Source: Macrostomum hystrix
Lineage: Eukaryota; Platyhelminthes; Macrostomidae
DNA: 64,000 bases
Reading direction: 5' to 3'
Assembly: GCA_950097015.1 (NCBI GenBank)
Contig: CATNEN010000041.1
Span: forward strand, 1,839,501-1,903,500
Part shown: positions 1-12,600 of the stretch, piece after piece
How the letters are laid out: each line of letters starts with the position of its first letter
How positions within the stretch are numbered: the first letter of the stretch is position 1
Notes under the pieces: model-generated
Databases searched by the model: none
Told to the model about the DNA's origin: nothing
The model's input: only the letters and a program-made list of their open reading frames with translations
Position numbers and translations under genes: made by a program

Positions 1-450
1 CAGTTCATGGAATACCCCTCAGTTCATTGAATCCCCCTCAGTTCATGGAATACCCCTCAGTTCATAGAATCCACCCTCAGTTCATAGAATCCACTCACAG
101 TTGATAGAATCCACTCATAGTTGATAGAATCCCCTCTGAGTTCATAGAATCCACCCTCAGTTCATAGAATCCACTCTCAGTTCATGGAATACCCCTCAGT
201 TCATAGAATCCCCCTCAGTTCATGGAATACCCCTCAGTTCATAGAATCCACTCTCAGTTCATGGAATACCCCTCAGTTCATAGAATCCCCCTCAGTTCAT
301 GGAATACCCCTCAGTTCATAGAATCCACTCACAGTTGATAGAATCCACTCATAGTTGATAGAATCCCCTCTGAGTTCATAGAATCCACCCTCAGTACATA
401 AAATCTATTCTCTCAGTTCATGGAATCCCCGCTCCATTTATAGAATCCAC
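1..450. repeat. Tandem array, ~19-20 bp unit
   Basis: The window opens inside an array whose core is cagttcatagaatcccc, with point variants such as ttcatggaatacccc and ttgatagaatccact. About 23 units are visible and the left end is cut by the window edge. Unit length wavers between 19 and 20 bases. No coding potential is evident. Confidence 0.95.
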
Positions 451-1288
451 AACCTGATCGGCAAAACGAATGTTGTTATAGTTATTCATATTTTACAATG
501 ATTAATGATGTTTTGTAATTAGACATCTTTTATTATGAAATTCTCACACCTGCAATCACTTTGTGCCTTTGGAATCGGGTTTTGCCAATGCCTTCTCACC
601 TTTCACTCTCACGTTGCCGCGGCTGCACGCGTCGCAGATTGGGTTGTAGAAAGCAGCCCGAGAAGTGTCTCTGCTTTAACAAAGTCCATATCATTATGGG
701 ACTCGAGCTCATTTCCAGCTCCCACACACACAGGCAGAGCCAGAGGCAACCCATAAAAACCTTAGGGTTCTGGTTTGGGACTTAAGGAAAGCCTGAAATG
801 TCGCACTTAGAAAAAACAAGTCGCACTTAGAAAAAATGGGCGCAATTTGCGAGTCTTAGCGCCATTCCCCTCCGGCTGGGACTGCTCGGGCACGGCAGTA
901 TCGGAAAGTGGAATGGGAGAGAGAGCAGGGTCTGGCCCATCAGCGTCGCGCTAACTGAGAATTGAGAAACAAGTGCACGTTGTTATCAATTTCTCCTCTG
1001 GCGCGGGCCAGGCGCAAGCGCCCTCGGCTGAGCTTGGCTTTGGGGGTGGAGGTGAAGATAAGTGAGGGTGAAAATAAAAACCATTCTTTCACGGCACAGC
1101 CTGCCCGGCACCCCACCCCCACCCATGGAGGGTGTGCGCTGCGCTGTGCATTCCGCTTGTGAAATGAGTATGTTTGGAAGGCCTTCCGCCAACCCCCAAA
1201 CCAAACCAAACCGAAGGGCCTCCTTCCCTCCAAAGCCTCCCAACCCCACACCCCGGCCCAAACACGCCTGGCCCGTTTATCCCTCCCT
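451..1288. other. Non-coding 5' flank of zinc-finger gene
   Basis: This is single-copy sequence. The left part is AT-rich and GC rises towards the gene. A short direct duplication of gtcgcacttagaaaaaa lies near 798-835. I see no exon with convincing splice sites or protein-like composition. It is probably distal promoter sequence. Confidence 0.5.
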
Positions 1289-1348
1289 CATTGGCTGCGC
1301 CGGCGCTCCCACCTCCCCGGGGGGACCAGCAAATTCCGCAGCATAAAG
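1289..1348 (+). promoter_or_regulatory. Candidate core promoter of the zinc-finger gene
   Basis: An inverted CCAAT box (attgg, 1290-1294) is followed about 50 bp later by a TATA-like cataaag (about 1342-1348). Both sit some 135-190 bp upstream of the start codon at 1481, in GC-rich DNA. Spacing suits transcription starting near 1370-1380. This is motif-based inference only. Confidence 0.4.
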
Positions 1349-1480
1349 CGGGCCCCCCGTCAGCAATTCTCCGCTCCTCAAACCGAAGAGCTTCCTCAAG
1401 TCTCGTCTCGTAAACAATTTGTCGACCCTCTCAGCCCATCAATTCGCCCTCGTTCGCAACAACTGCCCCCAGCGCGCACC

Positions 1481-4400
1481 ATGTCAGCTACAGTGTTGAA
1501 CTCGCTGAACTTCTACCAGCTGCAGTCCTACCTGCATTCGTGGCACGCAGCCGCGGCCAGCCGGGCCTCCAAGGAGAACCTGAGCTACGGGACCGCGCCC
1601 TCTGCGAGCAAGTGCCCGCCTCAGGCGCAGCAGAGTGTAAGTGGACTGATGTACTTTTTAGTGAGCAGCGGAGTGAATTTATTTGCACTTGTCACTTGCT
1701 AGTGTCATACTGATTGTTTGCCTTGCTATTAGAAACTATTACTTATTACTAGTACTTATTAGTATTACTTATTACTATTACTTATTAGCATTACTTATTA
1801 CTAGTACTTATTAGTATTACTTATTACTATTACTTATTAGCATTACTTATTACTAGTACTTATTAGTATTACTTTGCCTGTATTAAATTTATTATTTGTA
1901 TTAGTTATTATTATTATTAAAAGTATTAAATTGCCTGACCTAGGCCGTATAGGATTTATCGCTTTTATAATTTTGTTAATCTATCCTGCCGCCATGCCAT
2001 CCCTTTTACTGAGTTTTTATCGGGCAACTTTTAATTGTAGTCTAGCTGGTGTGCTCAAGTCCAGCTCGTGCGGTTATTTCAAGAGTTTTCTCAGCTAGTT
2101 CTCGGGATGAGGGAGAATTGTCGAATTGGTGACGTGAGTCAGTCAAGCTGGTCGGTCTGTCGCAATAACAATGCCTCTCAGTCTTAGCCACTCGCACACA
2201 GCCGCTCGCAGCACAGCAGAGTTGAGTCCACTTCTCTTCTCTTAAGTCTTTGCCCTGCATGGCAACGTGGGCCTGTTTGCCTGCGTCAGGACGGGCGGGT
2301 GGGGTGGGCCGCGCTCCCTTTCCTGTGTGAGAGGCCGAGGATTCCTCTGCACGGCTCATGAGGGCTTTAATTAGGCGCAGATGGTCCGAGCAGTTTACTC
2401 AAGGTCCTGTCCCCTATGCCAGCCCTCGAGCTCGGGTCCCAGCAACTCCAGCGCGGGCCCTATTGTTCCCAAGGCCCGGAGACCAGTGGAGTGACTTGGG
2501 GGGTAAGAAGATTTCTCGGCGAGCGAGCACAGACCCGAATCCCGGCCCACGGTCGCTGCCCCCGCAACAGCCCGGTGGCCCCCCACCCTGCCTGCTTTGT
2601 TTGCGATCCCTGCGTCAGCACGCACTGGCCGCAGCCCAGTAAAGGTCCGCCTGGTCTTGTTGCCAGGCAGCTTTGGGAGAACACGGGAGAGCAGGCTGTG
2701 AAATTGCTGTGCTTAGCGTGAGTCACCCAGCTCCAGTGTCTCACACCCGCCACTGTCTTCCTTGAGGAAGAGAACCGATAGCAAATCTGTCCTGGAAACC
2801 CAAGGCCACCCCGTTCTGCCCCGGCAAGCAGTGCGAGCCCCCCAGGCTGCTTTGCATTTGCGCACCCAGCCGAGCAGGTAGATTCCATAGGAATTCACGG
2901 CCCGCAGCAACAAGCCTGCTGCTTGCATCAGAATTCCAATGCATTTTGTAACTGTTCCCGATATTTGATATTTAAGAAACCGCTCCTTATTTGTGCGCTC
3001 GGTCAATAAGAAAACCCGAGTAATATGGACTCTGTAGGTTTTGTAAAAATGCGAGCTTTGTGGCTTGTTTGTTGACTTGTTGTCTGCTGGATTGTCGGCA
3101 AATTTCATTGATCTTTATTAGGCCGTCACACCTTTATACCTGTTATCTATTTTTCATCCGGGCTCCGTTTGTCTGGTTTTGCGTGGGTTCAGTAGGACTA
3201 TTGATTGCGCCTGTCTCGGCCCCGGACCAAACTGCAGCTCTCATTTGCAAGCAGTCACTCCCTGCTCATTCTTCCTCTGTGTGCACTCCTGCCCTGCCGC
3301 GGCCTCACTAATTCGTAAGGCGCCCCACGCTTCGCTGCCCGCTCGGCCCCAACTCCTTGGCTGCCTGGTGGCCAGGTTTGTTTCTCAGAGTCCTCCGCAT
3401 TCCTCAGGCAGGGAGTGGACACTCGGGCAGGGATTGGGGGAGTCAGACCTGAGCACAAACTGCTCAGCTTGTTTGGCACTGCGGAAGAAGCGGACTCGGG
3501 CTGCAAGGTGCGGCCGCAGTCATCCCGACCCTCCCATTGTTGCGACAGGGCTGGGTGGAGAGCTGTTTGAGAATAGTTTCCGAACTCACACTGCAGCCGC
3601 CCTCAGGTGTTGCTTGTCAGCCATTATTAACCCTGTACCCCCTCAATTGTGTGCCTTGCGGCCTTGTCTGTGCTCGCTGACTCGTGGAGAAGTCTTAAAA
3701 TTAAAGGGGCCTGGCTCTCTTAGTCTCCATCCTCTGCTTGTGGACTAAATAGTTAGTGGGTTGCGCAAGATAAGCTCTAGCAGGATTAGTGTTGTGTGCC
3801 CCTGGCATTATGCAGCAATGTAACAAAGAAGGCTGTGGCATAATATAGCTCTTTGCCTTCGGGATCCCTGGCACGCGGTGTGCTTAGGCAGGCGTGACGG
3901 AGCCAAGGCGGAAATCTGCAGATAAACTGATCAATCTGGATACAATGTCAGCAGAAAAGGAAATTTATCTTTTCTTTCCGCAGCCAGTCCGCACTCCCTA
4001 TTCCTAGTCCGAGTGCCAGCAGTGTCAAAGGCGCTCTGATAAGAGAGGCGGTCCTGATGCAGGGCTGGGGACTTGGACCTGACATTAGTGGGCCAGGCCG
4101 CTGTGTACACAGCTGCGCGCACAGCCCCACAGGCGGAGGCGGAGTCTTCCACCTTCCTATCTGCGCTCTCTCTAGACAGCTTGGGCGGCAGGCAATAGGG
4201 CCTTGCAGCCAAAGGCCTTCCCTGCCCCAAGATAGGATCTCGCCTTGCTGCGAGGGGGGAGGAACACAGAGGCATTGGCGGCGCACAACTGCAGCTGCAG
4301 CCAGAGAGAGAGAAGGTCCGGTCCCTCCGCACTGGGGCTGTATAAACAGGGGCTTGGGACCGGAGCTTTCGCTTCGTCTTATCCTTGTCCGCCACCCCGG

Positions 4401-7400
4401 CCTGTCTCACAACTGCATTCTCTACTTTATTTCTGCGCCTTTTGCACAGCACCCCAGCCCCGCTCACCCGGCCTCTCGTTCTCTGAGAGGGACAGGGCTC
4501 GAGCTGTTTCATTCGGTGAGTGCGCATTTCCTATGCCTAATACAATACGGCCCTCTCTTTCTGCTGTCCTGCCTGCCCGCCTGCAGCTCGCCCCTCTCCA
4601 TGTCTCTGCTTCTCGTCTCCGCAGGCGGGGCCTCACCCTGTCCCCCAGTCACATCCCTAAGCTCGGCTTAGCCGTGAGAGAATTCAGCAACAACTGCGGA
4701 GTGGGGTGGGCGGCTGCGTCAGGCTCCTCTGTTCCGATTCCCAAGCGAAGCTCAGCCTCCAGTGTGCGGCCCATGAAATCAGGGGAAGTCTGCGAAATCT
4801 CGTGCGCAGAAGAAGCGTGGACCGCCTCCCTTCCCAGACGCACAGCAACTGCAATCGGCAGCCGGGGGAGGAACTGGGACTAAATGGAGGACGCGCTGCG
4901 ACTGCGTGCGCCTCGAGCCTGCCAGGCCCCGCTTATCGATCCGCCCCTTCCCTCAGCCTTCCATTTCCCCGGCCTCTGTTTACAATCGGGCTGGGCTTAT
5001 CTGCTTGCCCTGTGCGGCTGCAGGCCCTGCTAATTGGGGTGGCTGGCGCGTCTCAGACAAGCTCAGCCGGTGGGGCGGGCTGGCATTCTGTTGCCAGCGC
5101 CTCCGCCCGCCTAGGCAGACGCGGGCGCTTGCTCCCAAGCCCCCTCCTCAGTCCCACGCCAAGTTAGGGAGTCCGGTTACAGCTGGCTGGCTGGAGCCCC
5201 TGCTCACTCTCGAGTCGAATTCCCCGCCTGTCCCCGCGTGCGCGCATGTTTTCAGCTCTCTCACTGGGCGCTCCCTTAGTTGCTGGGCGCTGCCTGTGAG
5301 ATGGCGGGCCAGAAAGACACAGATTAGGCTGAGTCGCTGGGGCCCCATTTCTCTCCCACAGTGAGCGAGCCAGGCACGTTCCTTCAGTGTCGTGACTCAC
5401 CGACTTGTTTTAGTTGCCCGGAGATTGAGTCCGGCCGAATTGTTTGCTCTCTAGAAGCAGAAGATCGCACCAGTTCACGCTGCGGCCTGCTGCCCCGTAT
5501 GGATACAACTGCTTAACTGTCCCACTGACCCCCGTTGGGAGGGGGAATTCAGCAACTTGAAGCCATCAAAGATGGTGGGTGGGAACGATTTTAAAAGACG
5601 TGACTTTTTATCCCACGGAGGGCCTGCCCGCCGCTCGCTGTGTAGCAAGCGATAAAGAGGCCGGGGCGCACCTGATCTGCAGCATACTCACCTGCTCACA
5701 GTGTCGGGTTGCATCTAGGCGAGTTCGGAAATGATCCTCACGCTTCCCCGCCAGCTTGGCGCAAACCGCTACACGGAGGCAAGAATAACAGTAAAGAGAA
5801 GAAAGTGTTGGGCTTGATTTCATCCATCACTTTCAGCCTGCCTGCATTCTCACTGGCTGGGTGTCACAGGCGCGTGGATCGGGGAGCTCTGAGCCTGCGC
5901 AGTTGCCACTTTGCTACGCCTGGGGACACCGGGGGCGCCTTGATTTGCGCAGGCGATGACACACACACACAGGAAGCCTGGCACACAGGAAGTGCGCCTG
6001 GGCCAGTAAACTGACACCCTCTCCCAATCTGTGCCTAAGGATCTGTTAGTGTTGGGAGTCGGGTGGGTGGCTGGGGCTTCTAATGCCTTTCTCAGATGCG
6101 AAAGTGTCCCAATTTTGTGCTTTGGATCTTTAATTAAGCTTTTAGGAAAATTGACCCGGGCCTCGTGGCTGCCCCCTCCCCCACCTGCGAATGCTGCAGG
6201 CTCCGCGGTCTGTTCAATTTGCATATTGGCCGCGCTGACTCAGTGGGCACCGCCGTAGTGAGCGAGCGGGTGGGACTGCCTTCACGGATGGGAGCTCTGG
6301 AACCCAATCCTGCCATCACCTGATACCCAGTGCCTGCAGTAAGTGGGCCTGGCAATTCCACAGGAACTTCCTGTCTGCTGCACGACTTCCTTTCCCTGTA
6401 CATTTGGAAAGTGTTTTGGGAAACAGGATGTTGCTGGCAGTCCTGCGGCTGGGCCTGCTGCCAAGGCTCCGTGGGTCTGGGAGTCTTCCCCGGTTCTGAT
6501 TGTTATCTTGCGGCCCGGGGCTGGATGGGAGCGGTGTGTTTATTCCACCTTCCGGTTGCTCTTGGGGTGGCACAAAGATTTAACTATTCGCTGTGATCGC
6601 TTAATGCTTACAAATCTTTCACTTTGTTTCAGGTTTATAAAACTTTGCATACTTACTGCAAGTAGTCTAACTCGCTTTCTTAATAAAAATTTCGAATGCC
6701 CACTTGCAGACCCAACAGGCCTCATCCAGCCGGACCGAACCCAGCAGCAGCAGCGGCATCAGCGAGATGGACAAGGCCAAGTTCAAGACCCAGCTGCTGG
6801 ACCTTGTGCGCGACAGCTTCTCGTTTGAGCACAGCGCCCAGGTCACGCTGCTCATGAGTGTCCGCCTGGACGACCGGCCAGAATCGCTGAACTTGGAAGT
6901 GTCCGAGCAGCTGCTAGCGGCCAAGTCCCAGTCAAGCAGCCAAGTCCCGGCTGTGGCTCCCGCCGCTCCTGCCGCTCCAGCCGGCGGGAGCAAGCGGAAG
7001 TCGCAGGCGCCGCAGCGCATGGTGCCGTCTGGCGAGGAGGACTCCTTTGTGCCCGCTTCGGTGGCCGCTGCTGCGCCGTCTCGCGACGTCTCCAGCAGCT
7101 TCAACGCGGACCTCTCGGCTGGCGCCAGCACCGAGGACGAGGAGCCCCAGCCGCTGAACCTGAGCCGCAACGGCTCGCCCGCTGTCGGATCCTCGTCGAC
7201 GCCGCTCAAGCCGATTCCGACGCCCGCCGCTGTTGCCGCAGCCGCGTTTCAGCTTAACAACCCGGAGCTGGCCTTCCACCAGCACCGCCAGCCGTACCTT
7301 GCCGCTATGCAGCCTGCCATCAGCCGCATCGCCAATATCGCCCCGATGACCGCGATCACCGCCCCGATGGTCCAGACATCGCCGATGCTGTCGCTGGCCA

Positions 7401-8236
7401 ACGGTGCCGCTCTGCCTATTCTAGCTGCCGCTGGCTTTCAGCAGCAGCAACAGCAGCAGCAGCAACAACAGCAGCAGCAGCGACAGCCGACTGTTCGTCA
7501 GCCGCGCCAGCTTGGAGTCCGGTCCCGTCGCCCAGGCAACCGCACCTTCCCATGCAACCAGTGCGGGATTGTGTTCCAGTCGCTGGCCGGCCTATCCAAG
7601 CACACCTTCACCACCCACAAGGTTTACAAGTGCACCTTCTGCGCCGCCAACTTCACGCAGCGCTCCAACCTACAGCGCCACTCACTCAAACATGTCGGCT
7701 TCAAGCCGTTCGAGTGCCGCTGCTGCCGCAAGTCCTACTACCGCAAGGACCACCTGGTGCGCCACATCGAGGTCACACATCCAGGCAACGACCCCAAGCT
7801 CAGCATCGACACGCGCCTTAGCAGCGCCGAGTGCCTTCAGTACCTGGAGCGCAAGCATGAGAGCCGCGACTACACCTGCCTGAGCGGCGTTGTGCTCTCC
7901 GCCACCACTGCCGCCGCTGCCGCCGGATCTGAGCTTGGCGAAACTGCCGAGACCGAAGCTGCCGCCTCCGCCACCGCCGCGTCCGACGCAGGCGCTGTTG
8001 CTGTTGGCACCTCCGGCACCGAGGACGAGGTCGATGAGAACGAGGAGCTCGTTGTAATGATAGACGGCGAAATGGACGAAGAATTCGACGAGGAGGGTGA
8101 AGAGGACCTGGGCGCGGAGCCCATGGACGATGAAGAGGCCGATGCTATCGCTGTGGAAGCTGAGGAGGACGCCGAGATCGACGTTGGCCAGGAGGAGCCG
8201 CAGCCAATCCTGCTGGAGCAGCCGTCGGCCGAGTGA
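1481..8236 (+). CDS. C2H2 zinc-finger transcription factor (two exons)
   Basis: Exon 1 is 1481-1636 (donor gtaagt) and exon 2 is 6710-8236 (acceptor cacttgcag). The join is in phase 0 and gives about 560 residues. Three adjacent C2H2 fingers begin near residue 332: FPCNQCGIVF...H, YKCTFCAANF...H and FECRCCRKSY...H. A glutamine run lies around residues 296-310 (7438-7482). A PLNLS motif near residue 200 resembles the CtBP corepressor-binding PxDLS motif. The last ~80 residues are strongly acidic. Low-complexity Ala/Ser tracts link these parts. It is probably a nuclear DNA-binding regulator, perhaps a repressor through CtBP. I cannot name an orthologue. The start is the first ATG of a GC-rich exon that follows a promoter-like region. 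Confidence 0.88.
1738..1873. repeat. AT-rich tandem repeat in zinc-finger gene intron
   Basis: Iterations of attacttattactagtactt and attactattacttattagc form about two copies of a ~63 bp compound unit. This is the only clear array in the 5 kb intron. Confidence 0.85.
4341..4515 (+). promoter_or_regulatory. Possible internal promoter and non-coding exon
   Basis: A consensus TATA box (tataaac, 4341-4347) lies inside intron 1. About 170 bp downstream is a strong donor, attcg|gtgagt at 4515/4516. No ATG lies between roughly 4370 and 4515. This could be an alternative untranslated first exon spliced to the exon at 6710. Inference only. Confidence 0.25.
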
Positions 8237-9615
8237 TCCCCTCTGATCCCGAAATATCCCTAAACTCTGATCCCGGCGAGTGGGCGCGCATTTACACTTG
8301 TGGTGCTGATGGGGGGAGAACTTTTTAAAGACAGCCGATATGTAGCAAAATTACCCTAAATCAGATTGGGGCGCAGTATTCTGCATCTCCCTTCCCCAGT
8401 TTCCCCACCTATTGTTATTTTAAGTAGTTCGCGATTCGCTTCATTTGCGTGCCGTAAATATTTTCTCACCTGTTTGTTTAGCTTCTCAACCTCTCGCACT
8501 GCTGCATGCTCACCATACTCATTCAAGCTTGCTTCTGTCTTTTTTAACTGCAGCGTTGCCTGCTCAAACAATACTTCTGATTGCGCATAGAGCCTCAGTA
8601 GCCGCAGCGGCTTCTGCCTGTACAGATTCTGATGCCCACGTACTTATTGTAATACCTGCTTCAGTTAATAATGCCAGCAATACTCATGAGTAGCTAATAT
8701 GCCTGATATATACACCACATTGCGTAATATCCGAACTGATTTGGCATCGGCTAATCCAGCAGAATTGATTGCACCCTGGTTGTTCCTCTGGTTTTATCAG
8801 TCTTGTCTCTGCTGCTGCATCATCTCTCATTACTTAGTAAATAATTTTTTATCTAAAGCAACAGATTTCAGCACCCTGTTGATGACCGCCGCACCCTGCG
8901 CTGCTGATCAAATATACTTCCGTGCCAGGTTTTTTAATTATGATTCAAATCAAAACACGTTGGATAGTTTTTTGACACCCTCTTAGACGCAACCGGAGAG
9001 TGCTATCAGAATACATGGGGCAATGAGGAACAATTTAGAACTTTTTATCCTATAACTGTAGGAAACAAAATAACAAACAAAAAATACAAAAGCAACAAAG
9101 ACACCGAATCAAATACAGGAGAAAACTTAAAGAGTTCGAAACTTAGAGAGAAACGGCTGCACAATAAAGAAAAAGAAAACTACTATTTGGCAGAGCTAAG
9201 TGCAGTTTTGACGGGCTTAGACAGAGCTACTGAGTACTAACAGTCAGTCGAACAACCATAACAAAGCTTTCATTAAATTTAGCTAAAAATGCTTCACATG
9301 ACAGTCAGTTTGTTCCTTCCGCTGGACGATAAATTGCCATCGACTGACAAACCAATACGAAAACACAGACTGAGGGAATATGGGATTATGGCAACTGGGA
9401 TTTTCAGCAGTGTGATAATGAAATCTCAAAGAGGAAACTTCAGACGGTAGAGCCTCATTAATCGCACCTCAGATCACCTCAGCACACATATCTAAATCAA
9501 AGTGGCCTGTTTCAATCTTGGCAATCTATGGAATCATGAGTTCTCAAGTATGGGATAAAATTATGAAATGTGCATGGGATGCCAAAAAAGTAGTTGCTAA
9601 GCACATTCCCATCAA
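8237..9615. other. 3' UTR and spacer between convergent genes
   Basis: This follows the zinc-finger stop codon and reaches the stop of the PDI gene on the opposite strand. A canonical AATAAA at 9163-9168 may end the zinc-finger transcript. A minus-strand open frame at 8356-8571 (71 codons) has coiled-coil-like composition, but upstream it continues only in a shifted frame. It may be the remnant of an inserted gene. Confidence 0.45.
9163..9168 (+). terminator. Candidate polyadenylation signal
   Basis: AATAAA lies about 930 bp downstream of the zinc-finger stop codon in A-rich sequence. It is the best hexamer I noticed on this strand before the opposing gene. Confidence 0.35.
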
Positions 9616-12600
9616 TCACAGCTCCTCCTTCGTGCCCAGCGCCTCGGCCGGCAAGTTGGCCTTGAGGAATTTCTCCAGCTGCTCGCGCTCGAAGCCGAAG
9701 CCATTGTAGAGGATCGGGGAGGACTTCTTGCCGGCGGCGGCCAGCTGCAGCAGGGTGGGCGTCCTGTTGCTAGGGTTGAAGAAGTAAGCGCCAGGGGCGT
9801 CGTTCAGCGTCGTGTCGACGTGGCCGACGGTCAGGCCAGGGTAGGCGGCCTTGGTGGCTGGGCTGGAGGCGAACTCGGACAGTTGGATGATGGCGTCCGA
9901 GCAGGCCGGCTTGTCTCGGTCGCATTGCAGCACCAGGCAGCTGGGCTTGCTGGCTGACAGCACCTGGGGATCGGGAGGCGGGCAGTGGTGCATTGCTGGG
10001 ACTATTCACCAGCATCTAAATCTCATTGCTGGAACTATTTACCTGCATCAGAATCTCATTGCTGGAACTATTTACCTGCATCAGAATCTCATTGCTGGAA
10101 CTATTTACCTGCATCAGAATCTCATAGCTGGGACTGTTTACCTGCATCAGAATCTCATAGCTGGGACTGTTTACCTGCATCAGAATCTCATAGCTGGGAC
10201 TGTTTACCTGCATCAGAATCTCATAGCTGGGACTGTTTACCTGCATCAGAATCTCATAGCTGGGACTGTTTACCTGCATCAGAATCTCATAGCTGGGACT
10301 GTTTACCTGCATCAGAATCTCATAGCTGGGACTGTTTACCTGCATCAGAATCTCATAGCTGGGACTGTTTACCTGCATCAGAATCTCATAGCTGGGACTG
10401 TTTACCTGCATCAGAATCTCATAGCTGGGACTGTTTACCTGCATCAGAATCTCATAGCTGGGACTGTTTACCTGCATCAGAATCTCATAGCTGGGACTGT
10501 TTACCTGCATCAGAATCTCATAGCTGGGACTATTTACCTGCATCAGAATCTCATAGCTGGGACTATTTACCTGCATCAGAATCTCATAGCTGGGACTGTT
10601 TACCTGCATCAGAATCTCATAGCTGGGACTGTTTACCTGCATCAGAATCTCATAGCTGGGACTGTTTACCTGCATCAGAATCTCATAGCTGGGACTGTTT
10701 ACCTGCATCAGAATCTCATAGCTGGAACTATTTACCTGCATCAGAATCTCATTGCTGGAACTATTTACCTGCATCAGAATCTCATAGCTGGGACTGTTTA
10801 CCTGCATCAGAATCTCATAGCTGGGACTATTTACCTGCATCAGAATCTCATAGCTGGGACTATTTACCTGCATCAGAATCTCATAGCTGGAACTGTTTAC
10901 CTGCATCAGAATCTCATAGCTGGGACTATTCACCTGCATCAGAATCTCATAGCTGGGACTATTTACCTGCATCAGAATCTCATAGCTGGGACTGTTTACC
11001 TCCATCAACAAGAATGGCGGCATTTTAATTTCAATCTAAAAAATCAACCACTAAAAAACTTCACAAAAAACTTCTTATTTCTAGGTCGCACTTCTGAAAA
11101 CAGCATCTTTTAAAATGTCCCTCATATAAAATGGCCTCCGCATTCCAACAGTTCCACCTGGACAGAAAGCCTACCTGCTCCTGGAAGCTGGCTCCTGTGA
11201 GTTGAAGCAGCGGTCCAGACTGGACGGCGCGAGCGATGGCCGAGCGAACCACCGGTGCGGCCCGGCCGGCCAGCACGCTGTTGACGAATTCAGACACATC
11301 ATCGGCATCGAAACTGTCTATCTCGGAGGCGTAGCGCCGCTTGTCCGAGCCGTAGCAGCCGAGGTTCAAATCCGAGCCGCTGTCCTCGAATCTGAGTGCA
11401 GAGAATTGGGAATTAGTCTAATAAAATTATTGCAACACAATTCGAAACACGCAAACTGGCGTAAACTAAACAAATATTAGACTGAAAATATTCCAACTAT
11501 ACTACTGCATTGGGAGCAGTGTAAGTAGCACAGAATGCGGGCCTCACTTGAACTTCTTGGCCTCCTCCTCCTCCTGCTCATCGTCAGCCATGGCGAACAG
11601 GACACGGCCGGAGAACTTGGCCGCCACCCTGGCGAACTTGGCGTGCCACATCCGGGTGGAGGTGCGCAGTTCGCCCGTGAAGTCAACGGTGAGGAAGAAC
11701 AGGCAGACTGGCAGCTCGGAGGCCTGGTAGGTGTCCTTGGTTCTGTAGGTCAGCTGGCCGACCAGCGGCAACTTGTTGGCCTCGTAGAACTTTTTGAGCT
11801 CGTCGCCGCTAGTCTGGGAGCCGGTGTACTTCACCAGCTTCGTCTCGCTGTCCGACGTCAGCTTGACGGGCTTGCGCAAGTAGATCTGGGGGATGCGGGG
11901 ACAGCGAGTTGGTTGTGAGAGAATCTTGATTGGACAGGAGTGCGAAAGGCCTCGTGATATATGAATGTACACAATCTGGCTTTTTGGATTGGCTACCAGG
12001 AATATAAAGCATGCCATTACAACAACGCATGTCAGAATTTTTTTAAACCTTAATTGGCTCAAGAATCAAGAGCAGCATGAAGGGCTAGCCAACAACAACC
12101 TGAAGTATTAGGGGCTAGCCAACAACAACCTGAAGTATTAGGGGCTAGCCAACAACAACCTGAAGTATTAGGGGCTAGCCAACAACAACCTGAAGTATCA
12201 GGGGCTAGCCAACAGCAACCTGAAGTATCAGGGGCTAGCCAACAACAACCTGAAGTATTAGGGGCTAGCCAACAACAACATGAAGTATTAGGGGCTAGCC
12301 AACAACAACCTGAAGTATTAGGGGCTAGCCAACAACAACCTGAAGTATCAGGGGCTAGCCAACAGCAACCTGAAGTATCAGGGGCCAACCAACAGCAACC
12401 TGAAGTATCAGGGGCTAGCCAACAGCAACCTGAAGTATCAGGGGCTAGCCAACAGCAACCTGAAGTATCAGGGGCTAACCAACAGCAACCTGAAGTATTA
12501 GGGGCTAGCCAACAGCAACCTGAAGTCTCAGGGGCTAGCCAACAGCAACCTGAAGTATTAGGGGCTAGCCAACAGCAACCTGAAGTCTCAGGGGCTAGCC

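Larger units (their letters stand above)
1637..6709 (+). other. Long GC-rich intron 1 of zinc-finger gene
   Basis: This intron is 5.07 kb. Apart from the small array at 1738-1873 it is single-copy and GC-rich, unlike the repeat-filled long introns elsewhere in the window. I see no protein-like ORF; the open frames in it have the composition of chance GC-rich reading. It probably holds cis-regulatory DNA. Confidence 0.5.

Noticed and set aside
2358-5400. Several 70-210 codon frames in the zinc-finger intron
   Set aside because: They overlap on both strands in GC-rich DNA, have no domain-like segments, and the gene joins exon 1 to exon 2 in phase without them.
9851-11113. Repeat proteins on both strands at the PDI locus
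   Set aside because: The 33-bp intronic array is open in three frames and is flanked by well-supported PDI exons.
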